A stretch of 64,000 bases of DNA from Paraescarpia echinospica (lineage: Eukaryota; Annelida; Polychaeta; Sabellida; Siboglinidae), in assembly GCA_020002185.1 (NCBI GenBank), contig CM034532.1, positions 30,085,619 through 30,149,618 of the forward strand. The letters run 5' to 3'. The position numbers and the translations under genes are program-made. Below are positions 45,001 to 57,060 of the stretch, in pieces; positions within the stretch are counted from its first letter, which is position 1, and the number at the start of each line of letters is the position of its first letter. The notes under the pieces are model-generated. The model ran no database searches and was not told the origin of the DNA. It saw only the letters and a program-made list of their open reading frames with translations.

Positions 45001-46657
45001 CAATGAATTCGTCGTAAGTGTCGTGCCTTTCTGGTTCGTTTTCAGGAGTGTTGAGAAATGCAACCGTCGTGTCTCCCATAATCGTAATTGATTTTCAAAG
45101 CGGAAACGAACTGGAAGAGACGAACTAGAAGAGTTCTTTGTTTAGATGTTCTCGACCATTAAGCTAAAAATTAAGCAGATTGATACGCGCTACGATGTCG
45201 ACAAGAAACGAAAACTCGCAGATGCACCTGGGGGTCTGCGACGTCTGAAAACGTCTGCTCCACGAACAAGCTAATTCCATGTCTCAGCTTGTGCACGCAA
45301 CTCAGCCAAAACGCTTCGCAGTAGTGTAGGATATCTCGATTTTAGCGCATTCGTCTCTGCCAGATGGCGCTTCAATTGCTGGAGGTTTAGATCACGAGCG
45401 CGAACGCGAGGTGATAAGTTGCGAGGTGAACCAATCATAGTACGCGCTTCTACTTTTTGGCTCTTCGGGTATGGGTCAGCCACGGTAATCCGGCCGACCC
45501 ACGAACATGGTTGGACGCGTACTGACAGGGATTTCCTGGAATTGTTGTTTGATGTTGGGCGCGCGTCTTTGTCCCGGAATCAAAGATAGCAAGTGGGAGG
45601 AAGTAGTATAATTATCTAACCATATGACTGATAGTTTAAGTGTTATATAATTGTCATATATGATATTTGCGCCACAATGGCGGGGGTTTACCCTTAGTAC
45701 TGGGTAAACGGCCCACGGTGATGACAATTGTGTTAGTGTGATAGCAAACCGGTGAATTCCTCAAGAAAGTTCGTTATCGCATAGGGTGGGTATTCACAAA
45801 AACCAAGTCTTTAATGAAGAGCATTGTTTGATTTTTCGTATAACTGCATTGCTTTGGTTTATACCTTGTTTTTGTTTGGTGAGCTAACTTACCCCATTCT
45901 ACCCATACAATAGTTGTATTTCGTTCCACTTCACCTGCACCTGTCCCTTGACTATGGCTACCTTTTAGGGCATCACATCAGTGGAGGATGTTTTCTCCAT
46001 AATGCTTATCCACCGTGCTCGGTCCCTTGGCGCCTCCAGGCTCTCTACAAAACCCAGTCCAGTCTACTCTGTGATAGTGCCTCTCCAGATCTTCTTTTTG
46101 GCTTCCACTTCGGCGTTCTCCATTAAAGGTTGCCTTGCATGTTTGTCTCGGAGAGGCCGACTGATTGTCCGAAAATAAATATTTCTTCAGACATAAATTA
46201 AAATATAGAACTAGGTAGCATAATGCAGTAGTACGTCAGGAACACTGTAGGTGGATGTGAAAAAGTACTCATTCTAACAGAGGCCGAGAAACGATTGAAA
46301 ACAATTGCCTAATGATAATGTTAATGAGTGAGTCCTGTCTTAAAACTAAAATTGACAGTGATAAAGGATAATGACGGGCTATACGTAGATGGAAAATGGT
46401 TGGACTCGCGATAAACTAAAGCCTTTCTTTTTCATCTGGGATTTTAGCTGTGGGTGGCAGTTTTGTTAAATCGTGTTAATACCAACATGTCTGCCATCTA
46501 CGCAGACCTGCAATGAAACGAAACGCCACCTGTCGAATCTGAGCCGCATCAACCTCAGCCAAGCTCCACTTAGCGAGGATAAGAGGACGAGCGACGACCT
46601 TCTCCACGTCGACACGTACATCACAAACTGCGACAAATCCCCGAAGACGCCGACACG
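42082..46657. other. Intergenic region, element 2 to gene B
   Basis: No host gene is supported. Seen here: a 15-base tandem (GGTGGACCACCATTT, about four copies, 44355-44420), a TTATC pentamer run (44935-44955), a hAT-like end word (CAGGGGCCGGCAAACTTG, 44521) with no partner found, and a plausible LINE 3' fragment on the minus strand at about 45950-46150 (FVESLEAPRDRARWISIMEK before a stop), of RTE-like flavour. The remainder is unassigned. Confidence 0.4.
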
Positions 46658-47943
46658 ATGGCGACTCCGAATCACCGCAACCCGTCGTCCTACCGACTTC
46701 TGTCGGTGAATGTCATCGCAGCTACGGTTGTGAGTCAGATGGTGAACGTCATCTTCGAGAGTCTCTCGGCGTGGCCCGCGCCCTGCTGCCGACAACAGTG
46801 GCTGTTGACGACGCTGCCAGCCAACGTCGGCCTCGTGTGCATGCTGGAGGAGATCACCGCGTAAGTGCCTCTGTCTGCTGCTGACTCGAGGTGCATCGAT
46901 GGGTGCGGGGTGGGTGGAGCGATGGTAGGAATTGGGGTGAAAGGAGGTGAAAGGAGGAAGGGAATAGGGAAGAAATGGAGAAAAACACTGAAAGAGAGAG
47001 AGTAGGAATGGGAGATACGAGAGAGAGAGAGGGGGGGCAGAGGAGAGGAGAAATGTAGAGAGAGGGAGAGACGAAGGCAGACACAGAGGAGAGGTAGGCA
47101 GGCAGACAGAGAGGGGGAGGCGGGGGAGGGAGAGGGGGAGAGCGGGATGGAGGGAAGGAGAGAGGGAGAGAGGGAGAGGGGAGAAAGGGGTGAGGGAGAG
47201 AGGGGAGAGTGAGAGAGGGGAGAGAGGGATGGAGGGAGGTTTTATGTTATTAATTTATTTCTAATAACCATTGTTTAGCGCCCTACAACAATTATTTGGA
47301 TTGTGCTTTATATATATATCTATATATATATTATTAGTAGTAGTAGTTGAATATAGCAACGCTGGTGATATGTGGAACGACGGCGCATTAGAACGACGCA
47401 GTAGACTGGACACGTGGATGGATCAGTAGGAGGTGTTAAAACCAAATGTTATCTCTGCAATATAGAATCCGTTCATTTACCTTAGCTGACATTTACCTGT
47501 TCTTCTGAAAAGTAATTGTACATCGTTATAAAAGAAAGTTTATTATTATCTTGGGTTTATACCGTCATCATTATTATTATCATCACTATTTCATTATTAT
47601 TATTACCATTATTATTAACACCATTTTATTAACATTATTATTATCACCATTTTGTTATTATTATTATTGACACCATTTTATTACTGTTATCATCATTATC
47701 ATTATTTATAACAACAATTGCTATTGTTTCAGGTCCATCATGGCGGTGGAGACCTACGCCGACTCAGCCGCCGTCGCCATCTGTCTGTCTGTCATCTGCG
47801 TGCTCCTGACCCTCATGAAGGACCAGATGTCGATCAGCTCTAAGATTCTCTTGTACCACGGCCTCTACGTCTTCGTCCTCTCCTGGACGATGCTCGTAAC
47901 CATGATGTGGCTAGAGGTACGTGCACAGTCGTCTCCACTTTAG
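46658..47943 (+). CDS. Gene B: four-pass membrane protein, paralogue of A and C
   Basis: Exons: 46658-46860 and 47733-47943. The intron is phase 2 with a strong GTAAGT donor. The product is 137 residues: TM1 (~14-34, VNVIAATVVSQMVNVIF), a loop, TM2 (~48-65), the split Ala68, TM3 (~77-96, AVAICLSVICVLLTLM) and TM4 (~105-128, HGLYVFVLSWTMLVTMMW). The stop at 47941-47943 gives a short tail like that of gene C. A GTACGT at 47917 could instead be a phase-0 donor to another exon; downstream candidates with weak acceptors lie near 48943 and 49621. The start ATG has a good context (ACACGATGG). It lacks the long acidic ends of gene A. The intron holds a GA-rich tract (46915-47240) and an ATT-rich tract (47560-47710). 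Function unknown. Confidence 0.65.
46915..47240. repeat. Purine (GA)-rich simple sequence in gene B intron
   Basis: Over 300 bases are almost all purine on the plus strand (GGGAGAGAGGG-type units), a candidate for triplex-forming DNA. Confidence 0.85.
47560..47710. repeat. ATT/ATC trinucleotide-rich sequence
   Basis: Imperfect trinucleotide repeat immediately before the acceptor of gene B exon 2. Confidence 0.8.
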
Positions 47944-48709
47944 CACAATGACGTAGTGTAATCATGATGGTGCAGCCTATCAATGGATTGATGCAAAAAG
48001 TGCAATTTTATACCTGCCAACACTCCCGGAATTTCCGGGAGTCTCCTTGATTTTTTGTGTATCTCTCAATCTCTCGGAATAGGCAAATCTCATAGACTTT
48101 CGCTAAAAATCTCCAAAATGTTTAACAGCACCCCCTCCCGTTTTCCGATATCAACTTTCGTCTTCCGATGTCAAGATCCGAGACAGCGCGACGAGACAGC
48201 GCGACCCGGGAAGCGTGCTGAACCGCTGATGAATCTTCCGGAATTCAAACGGTATACAATATTGATTGTGCAGCCTATCAATGGATTGTCAAATCAGCTA
48301 AATAATACTTACAAATTAAACATTTATTTTTAATATGTTACTTTGTCTTTACCGTATACGTGTCTTGAGAATGACCCGTGTCAGTAGGACTATTTATGGG
48401 CGCCTGCTTGGAGTATAACTAATGCTAACATAATATCATTCATATTACTATTATCTTAATCATTATAATCACAACGAAAACCTGGTTTATATCATGAACA
48501 GGGAACCACAGTCTATTAATGTAGGCCCTTATTCATTATTCGCACTTATTGAATGGGTGTGAATATCCTTTGTGGAAGTTCTTGACACACACATATATAT
48601 ATATATATATATATTTCATCAACAGTTTGAGATACTATATTTTTAAGTATTAAAGAACTCAATAAATACATCAGTGCTGCTCGTGTTATGCATGAATATA
48701 TAGATGCTA

Positions 48710-48764
<55 letters not shown>

Positions 48765-48789
48765 TGCATGCATGAATATATAGATGCTA

Positions 48790-48825
<36 letters not shown>

Positions 48826-48841
48826 TAGCATCTATATATTC

Positions 48842-48875
<34 letters not shown>

Positions 48876-50314
48876 TAATAAGCCGTTATTTAATTAATAT
48901 TAAGCCGTTATTTAATGTAATCCCAATTGAATTGGCGCTACAGGGTGTGTTTCATTCGTAGAGTTCGCCGAGTGTCAAGCAATCTATCGAGAACGTGCCG
49001 CGCCAGTTGCAATCGATTATCAAGAGAGTGTTCGCTTCCCTGCAAAACCGACAACCCGTACATCGCGCTCGCTCCCGTATCTTGACGACCCAACAGCATC
49101 GCACGTGCTGTCCCCGGCACAAGTGATGACGCAACAAACACAATTGGTGACGTCAGCCCGTGAAGTCAGTGTTATTGCGCCCCACGGGTTTGGAGGTCCG
49201 TTAGCGAGGTCGGTGCCAGCGTTGCTGCCGTCTTTCCGTCGTTGAAGACGACCCCCACCGCTGACACCATTGTCTGTTTTTATTCGACTGCTGCCAAATA
49301 AAAGGTAAGTGCAACACACAGGATTGCTTTGCATGATTTGCAATTCGTTAAACGAGTAGTGAAATAATTTATATAAGTTGCATTGTTTATGCGTAGGTCT
49401 ATGTTACGATTTCAATTGCTTATCTATTTATGTATGCTGTTTTAAGAATAGTGCGTGGATGACAAATCACCTTATCAACATGTTGTCGTGGCGATGTGTT
49501 AATATTGTGAATGTTATTGCATTTAACCAAGTTCTGCTTTCTTGGTTTGTTTCAACATTGGTTCATATCACCTCTCAAGAAACTTATTTTTGATTTTTGA
49601 ATATCTCATCTGCATCGCAGTCTTCATCAGCGGAATGGCTTGCCTCGCATTCAAGTTCTGCAATATGCCCTTACGTCATAAACAACATAACACCCTGCTG
49701 TCATTACTGACACACCCAGCAAATAAAAGGTCAAGAGAGGTGGAATATATGACATACGATGTCCATGTTGTGAACTTGACTAGACAGCGAGAATGAAAGA
49801 ACATCTCTACTGTAGCCAGTCTTTATCGGCAATCGGTGAACACTAACAGAACACAGACCAGTGTTCTACGAACGACGAGAAGGTATTCGACCATGACGAT
49901 ACCTGATTAGTATACTGGTGAAAGCACTAATCGTGCGTTCAATCGTTTTTGTTTGCCATTTTAAATAAAGCTTATCAAATTCTTCCGTAAGATATATAAT
50001 GTGCAACATTTGTAACACATATTCCTTACAATTTCTGCAAACAAACTGTTAACAAAATTTGTTTGGTGTGAAGTTACGAAAATAAACCGGCGAAATCAAA
50101 ATTTCGCTTATGTCAAAAATCGTACGTCCTATCTGCGCTGTGTAGGCCTAAATCGCTCGCATGTCACGTGAATCAGTGCAAGACCGGGCCGTGTATTAAA
50201 ATAGGCAAAGAGCGTTAGAACAAGAGAATTCAGTGATACAAATTTTGACCTGGCACGAATTTTTCGGTCGTGAGTATATTGTAATTATCACCACCGACTG
50301 TTATTTCAGCCGCT
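47944..50314. other. Region between genes B and C
   Basis: Contains AT/GT microsatellites (48590-48880, with a large palindrome around ATACTAGCATCTATATATTC near 48785 and 48825). A possible 5' untranslated exon of gene C ends in AAAAG/GTAAGTGC at 49304. A 3' splice site (TTATTTCAG) at 50309 directly precedes the gene C start. No other gene is recognised. Confidence 0.45.
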
Positions 50315-52673
50315 ATGGACATCCACCTGCGCGTCACGGTGGCTATGCTGGCGGCAACGTTCGCTGGACAGATCACCACCTACCTGTGTCTGCTCGTCTT
50401 TCCGTCCCTGTGGGACAAGTTCGACAGCAAACCGCCAGAGAACGTGTGCGACGCCAACAGCATCATCATCATGCGCGTGGGCAACCAGAGCGGCCAGACA
50501 AGTGGCGGGGACGGAGGTTGCGGGCCCGCCGACGAGGGCGGCGGCAGTAGTGGCGGAGAGCTGTGTGCGGGGCAAGGCAGCGACGCCGCGACTGTTCCTG
50601 CGCGGCGGGCGTCCGTCTGCACGTGCTTCGGCTTGATCAACTGCGCGGAGGAGGAGGCAAAGGGAGGACAGTGTCCGAAGTGCAACCGACAACGCCGACC
50701 TCCGAACAGACGGCGCGGCCCTCAGCCAACGACGACGCGGCCGGCCCAACCCGCGCCGGCACCGCTGGCCCGTGGGACGCAGGTCAAGAACAACGCCGTC
50801 GAGACATATCAGGTGCGACGAGATGCTCGTTTTTTTTTGTTAGAGCCTAGCGTTTCTTGACGATTGCTGCCCTCTTCTCTGTTTCTGTCATCAGGAGTGA
50901 TCTTCGACTGTTGTTTCGTTTACTTCTTCCCCCATTGATCCCGATGTCGTCTCCACTATCGTCTCCGCCACCCGTCTCCACCACCCGTCTCCAACACCCG
51001 TCTCCAACACCCGTCTAAACCACCCGTCTCCACCACTCGTCTCCACCACCCGTCTCCACCATCCGTCTCCACCACTCGTCTCCACCACTCGTCTACACTG
51101 TCCGTCTCCACCACTCGTCTCCACCACCCGTCTCCACCATCCGTCTCCACCACTCGTCTCCACCACCCGTCTCCACCACTCGTCTACACTGTCCGTCTCC
51201 ACCACTCGTCTCCACTGTCCGTCTCCATCACTCGTCTCCACCACCCGTCTCCGCCGCCTGTTTCAACCGCCCGTCTCCACCATCCGTCTCCACTACTCCT
51301 CTCCACCACCCGTCTCTACTACTCCTCTCCACCACCTGTCTCCATCACCCGTTTCCATTACCCGTCTTCACCACCCGTCTCCAACGCCCATCTCCACCAC
51401 TCGTCTCCACCGCCTGTCTCCACCACACGTCTCCACCACCCGTCTCCACTACTCGTCTCCACCACCTGTTTCCACTACCCGTCTCCACCACCCGTGTCTA
51501 CGCTCCCTATCCCTCGTTCTCGTCCATGTAGCTATAGCTTTGCTAGTGCTCATCGGTTGTATTTGTTTTTCTTTTCCACCTGCCATTGCTCCCACGCTGC
51601 CATTTCCAACACCCGTCTCCATCTCCCGTCTCCATCTCCCGTCTCCATTCGCCTATCGCTCGCTCTCACCCCACTTCACCCGTTTACAACTTAAACACAC
51701 GTTCATTCGACCTCGCTGTCTACAGGTATTCACGGCGCCGGCGCCCGCCCGCTACAACACGAGTCGTCACTGGAACACCGTCGCTTCCTTCGTCCTCAAC
51801 GCCGGCATTGTCGTCGCCCTGCAGTGCGTCAAACGGTGAGTAGAAGCGACGACTCTCCGCCGGCGTCAGTACCCGTCTGTCTCGGTACGGTGGGTCGTGG
51901 CTGCTGTTTCACAACATGATGCGCCTCTCAGCTTATGTTTCCGAGGATCTACGCACGATAGACGTTTTCTCATTGTTTCCGCTGATGGTGTTGTCTACAT
52001 ATTAATTTTCCAACTGTAGATAGAACTTTGTAACCTCGACGACTGGACTGAGGTGTCTCATCGCAGGCGCCGAGGTCCACTCGCCTTTTTCTTGTTCATT
52101 CGCTTCATTTGATCAGTGGCCTCTCAGCGTTGTTTACCGTTACTAGCGTGTTTTCGATATGCGGTGCCTTTCTGATGTATTGGAGTGGTGGACCTCTCTT
52201 CTCCAGACGGCGGCATATAATGGTGATAATTGATGCCCTTTGTTGCATCTACGTGGGTGGGTGTAAGCTAGTTATCATTAATATAACTATTATTATTATT
52301 GCTCCTTTGCGGTGTTGGCGGCCACATCGTGTGGTCTTTGCCGCCGTCCCAGAGAAGTCGAGATTGTTTCCGATCGAACAGATCTACCAGGTAGTGAAGT
52401 GTAAGCTCTCTGGGCAGCCCGCACTATATAAGAAAGTACCTTTATTTTCTCTTCTACGTCGGCAGGTCGTCGATGAAGCTCAACACAATGTGGTCGGCCG
52501 TGTTCGTGAGCGCCACGCTGGCACTGCTGTATACGCTCCTCGCCTCTAACAACCGGGAGTGGCGCACCAAACAGTTCACGAATGCCTGCCTCGTCACCAT
52601 CCACAAGTTCATCGTTCTCCTGTCGATGTCGTCGGTGCTCGCCTACAGCAACGTCATCGACCCACTGTTCTGA
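50315..52673 (+). CDS. Gene C: four-pass membrane protein with long Cys/Pro-rich loop
   Basis: Exons: 50315-50812, 51726-51835, 52466-52673. Introns are phase 0 and phase 2; the product is 271 residues. TM1 (~5-29, VTVAMLAATFAGQITTYLCL) and the FPSLW that follows match gene A (AGEIIHFCW, FPWGSW). A loop of about 140 residues unique to this gene follows. It is Gly-rich, then has CTCFGLINC and CPKC, then a basic Arg/Pro-rich run ending PTTTRPAQPAPAP. Exon 2 carries TM2 (~183-200); Arg203 is split by the phase-2 intron as in A and B. Exon 3 has TM3, TM4 (TIHKFIVLLSMSSVLAY) and a short end, NVIDPLF. An acceptor lies five bases before the ATG, so a non-coding first exon is likely. Function unknown. 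Confidence 0.75.
50945..51500. repeat. 12-base minisatellite in gene C intron 1
   Basis: About 45 copies of CGTCTCCACCAC and variants (CATC, CACTC, CTGTC) in one strand orientation. They end at the CGTGTCTACGC word near 51495; a few further copies occur at 51605-51650. The reverse-strand open frames across it are artefacts. Confidence 0.95.
52360..52437 (+). mobile_element. SINE family 1 tail fragment beside gene C exon 3
   Basis: Diverged copy: GAACAGATCTACCAGGTAGT, then AAGCTCTCTGGGCAGCCCGC and ACTATATAAGAAAGTACC followed by a T-rich tail. It ends about 30 bases before the exon 3 acceptor (52464-52465). Confidence 0.55.
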
Positions 52674-53186
52674 CGAGGCGAGCGGACGATAATACAGCGC
52701 GTAACCTGCGGCGGCGGCAGCAGCGGTCTCGGCACAGCACGGGAGCGCCGGCCGGTCGAAAGGTTGAACAGGCCAACGGATGTCGCGGGATGCATCCGCG
52801 GTGCAGCAAAAGCGCACTACGGTTGGTCCACGCGTGTCACGTGACGGGAAGCGGGTCGTGCGCAGCTGGTGGTAGATGTGTTGGCTGTTGCCGCTGCACG
52901 TGGCGGCGGAGAGCAGCTTCCAGTCACTTCACTCTCGCTCGGTCCGCTACCCTCCCACCGCCGTCCGCTCGGCCGACCTCCTACGAACGATTCGTTACCA
53001 CCGGTCATAGTACCATCAACACCACAGCAACGGACACTTGTCAAACATTTGTGGCGCTCAAAAATAAGTGTTAATAACCCAATCCTAATAAGCCAATTAG
53101 TATTTAGTAACCTAATGCTGCTTTCTTTCCTCCGTTTGATCTCGCCTTTACGTCTGAGACCTGTCATCGAACCACCACGTTACGAC

Positions 53187-53192
53187 AATAAA
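53187..53192 (+). terminator. Polyadenylation signal, gene C
   Basis: AATAAA about 510 bases after the gene C stop; the first canonical signal downstream. Confidence 0.5.
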
Positions 53193-53527
53193 GCAATACG
53201 CTCAAATGTTTGTTATTTCATTATTTCATATCCCAGCGGACTCGAGAGGAGATATTTGCTTAAAGATGGACGCAAAATTAACAACGCATCTTAAATATCC
53301 CCATTAGTTATACTGTTGGTTTTGTTTTAAGCAAATAAGCATAAACACAAAATAATAATAAGGTAACTTCTATAGTGCCTAAATCCTTGGAAACCAAGCT
53401 CAGAGGAACATCAACAAAAAATCGATCAGCAGTATTCAAGTTGTCAACAGATGGGTGGATACATCAGGGAGCTGTGGTGGGTAAGTTCCCACCATATTTG
53501 TTGTAACAGAGTGGGAGCGCAGAACTT

Positions 53528-53675
53528 TTATTTATTTATTTATTTAACCGACTCCAACATTTTTCGATAACAAGCTCAACATGTTTGATAACATGCTCAA
53601 CATGTTTGATAACATGCTCAACATGTTTGATAACATGCTCAACATGTTTGATAACATGCTCAACATGTTTGCTGC
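53528..53675. repeat. TTTA run plus 21-base tandem repeat
   Basis: A short TTTA tract is followed by about five copies of the 21-base unit AACATGTTTGATAACATGCTC (53579-53672). Confidence 0.9.
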
Positions 53676-54299
53676 CGAGTTTGGGATGATGCTTTCGTCC
53701 AAACATCATCCCTCGAAATTGACATTTGAAATTGACTAACGTTATATATTGATCACGCCTAATCTAACAATAATAAAGTATTTCCCGTAATGGAGTAAGA
53801 TAGATAAATATAAATAATATTTTAATTATTTATTAAGACCGATATTTAAATTTAATAAATATTCATTAAGATTAAGATTACTAGTTTAACATTGTGCAAT
53901 GCACTATACGGTATGGTAAGAACTGTTAACAGCTGATTGTATTTGAAGTTAACATTATCAGTAAGTTGGCCATAGGTTTCTAGTGGCATGGTTTGTTTGT
54001 CTAGCAGCACAACATTTCCTTAACGACAACGATAGCAATGTGTACACAGTCACAGTTATCTCCTCATTAAACAATATCGCTATGCCCTAATCTATGAATC
54101 TGAATCAACTGCTTCTACAGCCGTCATCAGTTTTCGGTGTTTCAACTTTTGCACTAACACAGACCGGCGCGTGACAGTCTGGACTTTTAACAGCTGCATC
54201 TGTCGACACACTAGTTGGTACAACGATACGACATTGTCGCATTGCAGGCAACAGGAATAACGGGGGGAGTTGCCAGGTGCGGTCAGAGGTCTTCATATT
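53676..54299. other. Unassigned AT-rich sequence
   Basis: No feature is defined. The right part may still belong to the decayed nuclease-like gene that follows. Confidence 0.35.
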
Positions 54300-54990
54300 C
54301 CAGTTTCCACAATAAGGAGATTACGTCTGGAAACTCTGTATGGACGCAGTGGGCTTGAATCCGTGGGACCTCTTGATGTGCAGTTTTGCTGCATCTGCCG
54401 TGAGTGGTGACGCCTTTTGTAGTGTGCCTTTGCAGAAAAATACAACTCTTTCCTTAATGTTTCCACAGCCTGGTGCATTGCATTTTGTCAAAATGGGCAA
54501 GTAGGAGAGCAAAAATATCAGTGTCTTGAACTAATGCCACCACAGAGTCTGCAGTTGTATGGACACAGTGCAAAACAACACGTGTGTCAGCCTCCTCGTG
54601 AGTGGCTTGCAAAATAGTGGTGCCTATCTCTGTGTTCGATGCCTTGACACGTGTTGTTTCCCTAAAACCTTCAGACACAACCGATGTTTTGTTTGTTGGA
54701 AACCCAATAAGTTCATCCAACAGAAACTAGAACAAGCCTGCCTTAGTGTCCCAAAGAGAGAGAGAGAAAGTTCATCCATTTACTTGGTAGGAGAACATAC
54801 TGGTTTTAATAACCCTACGTATTGGTCTAGGCCCGTTCGTGCGGTTCAGTCTGGTGCCAGGATTAATAGATAACGCTTGGTACATGTCAAATGTAACTTC
54901 TGTCCTGTCGGATGATGCTCCCATTTGATGAACTGCACCAACAAAGGTGTATGCAAATCCACCAAATGTTCCTTTCACGTAATTTGTCAT
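54300..54990 (-). pseudogene. Nuclease-like transposon protein fragment (copy 3)
   Basis: Minus-strand reading has YVKGTFGGFAYTFVGAVHQM and TEVTFDMYQALSIN (about 54990-54880). Then comes GFRETTRVKASNTEIG, ATHEEADTRVVLHCVH and LVQDTDIFALLLAHFDKMQC (about 54670-54490). The HEEADTR and DTDIFALLL blocks sit where element 2 has DETDVFVLLL, so this is the same family. Order is preserved, but the part after the DTD block is lost or scrambled. The right end is close to the hAT element at 55111. No inverted arms were found. Confidence 0.6.
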
Positions 54991-56584
54991 TATTCTGTAT
55001 AACTACTTTCAAATGTGACCAAGTCATTATTGTTGTACAAAACTGCAGCGGTGGCCTTTATGCGAGCGATCTTTCAGTTTTAATGCAGATCTCCATATGT
55101 CACTTTACATCAGTGATGGGTACTCGAGTACTTGGGTACTTGTGTACTGAAGTACAGCAAGTACTGTACTTGTACTTGTACTTGCCATTTTTCTAAGTAT
55201 TTGACCATCAAAGTACTTGGATTTGGCAAGTACTTTCCCAAGTACTTTTTATGTTTTAGTTAAGTATCTGACTCTATCTGAAGGATTGAAAAAAAATGGC
55301 TACAGTGAAAATCATTGTGCATTTATTCGTATTTTGCACAATGTTTCATAACATGAAACAAGTTGATGGTGCATGACTACATGTTGATTGGTTTATATGC
55401 ATAAAGGGGAGGAGAAGCACAGGCACTTACAGGCATGTCAGCCGAGATTTGAAGCCATGAGTCAATTACATGGTATAAACTAATAATAACTGATTTCTTG
55501 ATCAGCTGTAGTGGCCTCAGATGTTCGGAAACCACCAATTCACCTGTATTGTGGACTTTTGTGGTAGATATAATTGTCTTGGCTTAAGATAGTGACTGAG
55601 TAATAGTCAACTGCAATCTGTTCAGAACCTCAGATATGTTGATGTGTAATACCCGACACTGCAGACAAGCAAACATATTGTCAGTTATATCTACAAGACT
55701 GCAGAGTACAGACATGGCGAACAAACCAGCAGCATTTGATCACTTTGTTGTTCCTACAACTGTACAAGACAACTACAAAGCCCAGTGTAAACACTGTGAT
55801 CTTTTCTCCTGCTCTGGGGCAACAACGAACTAGTTGAAGCACATGAAGGTAATATTATGTTAAATTATTGCAAATATGTACTATTACATATGCATATGTT
55901 TTTATTACGCCAGTATGCATTATATTAAGTGTATGTTCTATTATTGCCGAAATATGTCCTGAAGTACTCGTAGTTTAATGGTATTATAGGGTTGATACAC
56001 ACGGAGACAACTGTATTCTAAACCACCTTGGTGGCCTCACCATCCTAATCACCTCTGATTGTCCAGGCCTTGTTATCTATCATCCGCACACTAAACAATT
56101 TCACACCACTGACAGACAGACAGAATTGTTTATTGTTTCCAATAACGGAATAAAATTAGAATTAACATGCAGTGGAATATGTTGCAGAGGCTATGTACCT
56201 GAAGCTAACAAATCTAGACGTCTGTAAACTCTCTTAGAATAGAACCATCAACGAAACACACAAAATAACTAATTCTATCTTTGTTGAAACTCGCCCGGCC
56301 TGCTAACGTCATTCGCCCTTTTTAAATGCAAAGATGAACCACAATGGTTTGACCCAAAATTTATTGAAACAGGATAACTATCATCTCACAAACAATGTTT
56401 CCCTGGTGAGTAAATGTTCTCTTGCATAAATGTGCTTATCTTAATGTTGACTTACTTTAACATTTATTTATTTATTATTTACCCTAAAATGCTATGGCAG
56501 ATTACTATACATAGTCATTCACTGTAACACGTCATTCTTGTTACACTGTATTCTTGTATATGAATAAAGTGATATTTCTCTCTC

Positions 56585-56599
56585 TCACACACACACACA

Positions 56600-56687
<88 letters not shown>

Positions 56688-56695
56688 AGTATATA
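56585..56695. repeat. CA then TA microsatellite
   Basis: About 80 bases of CA dinucleotides followed by a TA run, inside the hAT intron. Confidence 0.95.
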
Positions 56696-56818
56696 TATAT
56701 AAATGAAATTTGGAATTACTACAAATGACAAATCCTATTAACCACGTGTAACTGATTAACTGTACTGTGCAGCTGACCTGTTTAATTATGGAAACATGGG
56801 CTGAAAGGTAGGCTTGAT

Positions 56819-57060
56819 TTAACAAGATTTAACAAGATTTAACAAGAGTACAATCGCTACCCTGATCAAAGTACTTAGTACAGTTCCCCCCATTGTATAT
56901 TCTACATATCCGTTCCCATGTCCTGTATGAAGGTATTTACATTTCCCAAAATTGAACAACATTTGCCACTTTTCAGACCATTTGATCAACCTGTCAAGAT
57001 CATCTTGTAAATGCTGTCTATCTCCATCACTTTTAATCCTTCTAAACACTTTTGTATCAT
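56819..57060 (-). mobile_element. LINE reverse-transcriptase fragment
   Basis: Minus-strand frame: VFRRIKSDGDRQHLQDDLDR followed by WSEKWQMLFNFGKCKYLHTG and YTMGGTV. This is the thumb-proximal part of a CR1-like RT. The same block occurs in the fragment at 58160-58975. Confidence 0.7.

Noticed and set aside
44521..45300. hAT element beginning CAGGGGCCGGCAAACTTG
   Set aside because: Only one end word looks right; no inverted partner, duplication or clear transposase could be found.
45271..45483. 70-codon minus-strand frame as a host gene
   Set aside because: No recognisable domain, splice context or start support.
49020..49343. 107-codon minus-strand frame between genes B and C
   Set aside because: No motif; it overlaps a candidate untranslated exon of gene C and a strong plus-strand donor.
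50306..50749. Minus-strand open frame opposite gene C exon 1
   Set aside because: Shadow of the GC-rich coding exon.
50891..51244. Repetitive Val-Glu-Thr/Trp-Arg-Arg open frames on the minus strand
   Set aside because: They are produced by the 12-base minisatellite in gene C intron 1.
35907..52673. A, B and C as exons of one gene
   Set aside because: A and C end in in-frame stops, the gene C start exon does not keep frame with the gene B end, and each gene repeats the same TM1-TM4 plan.
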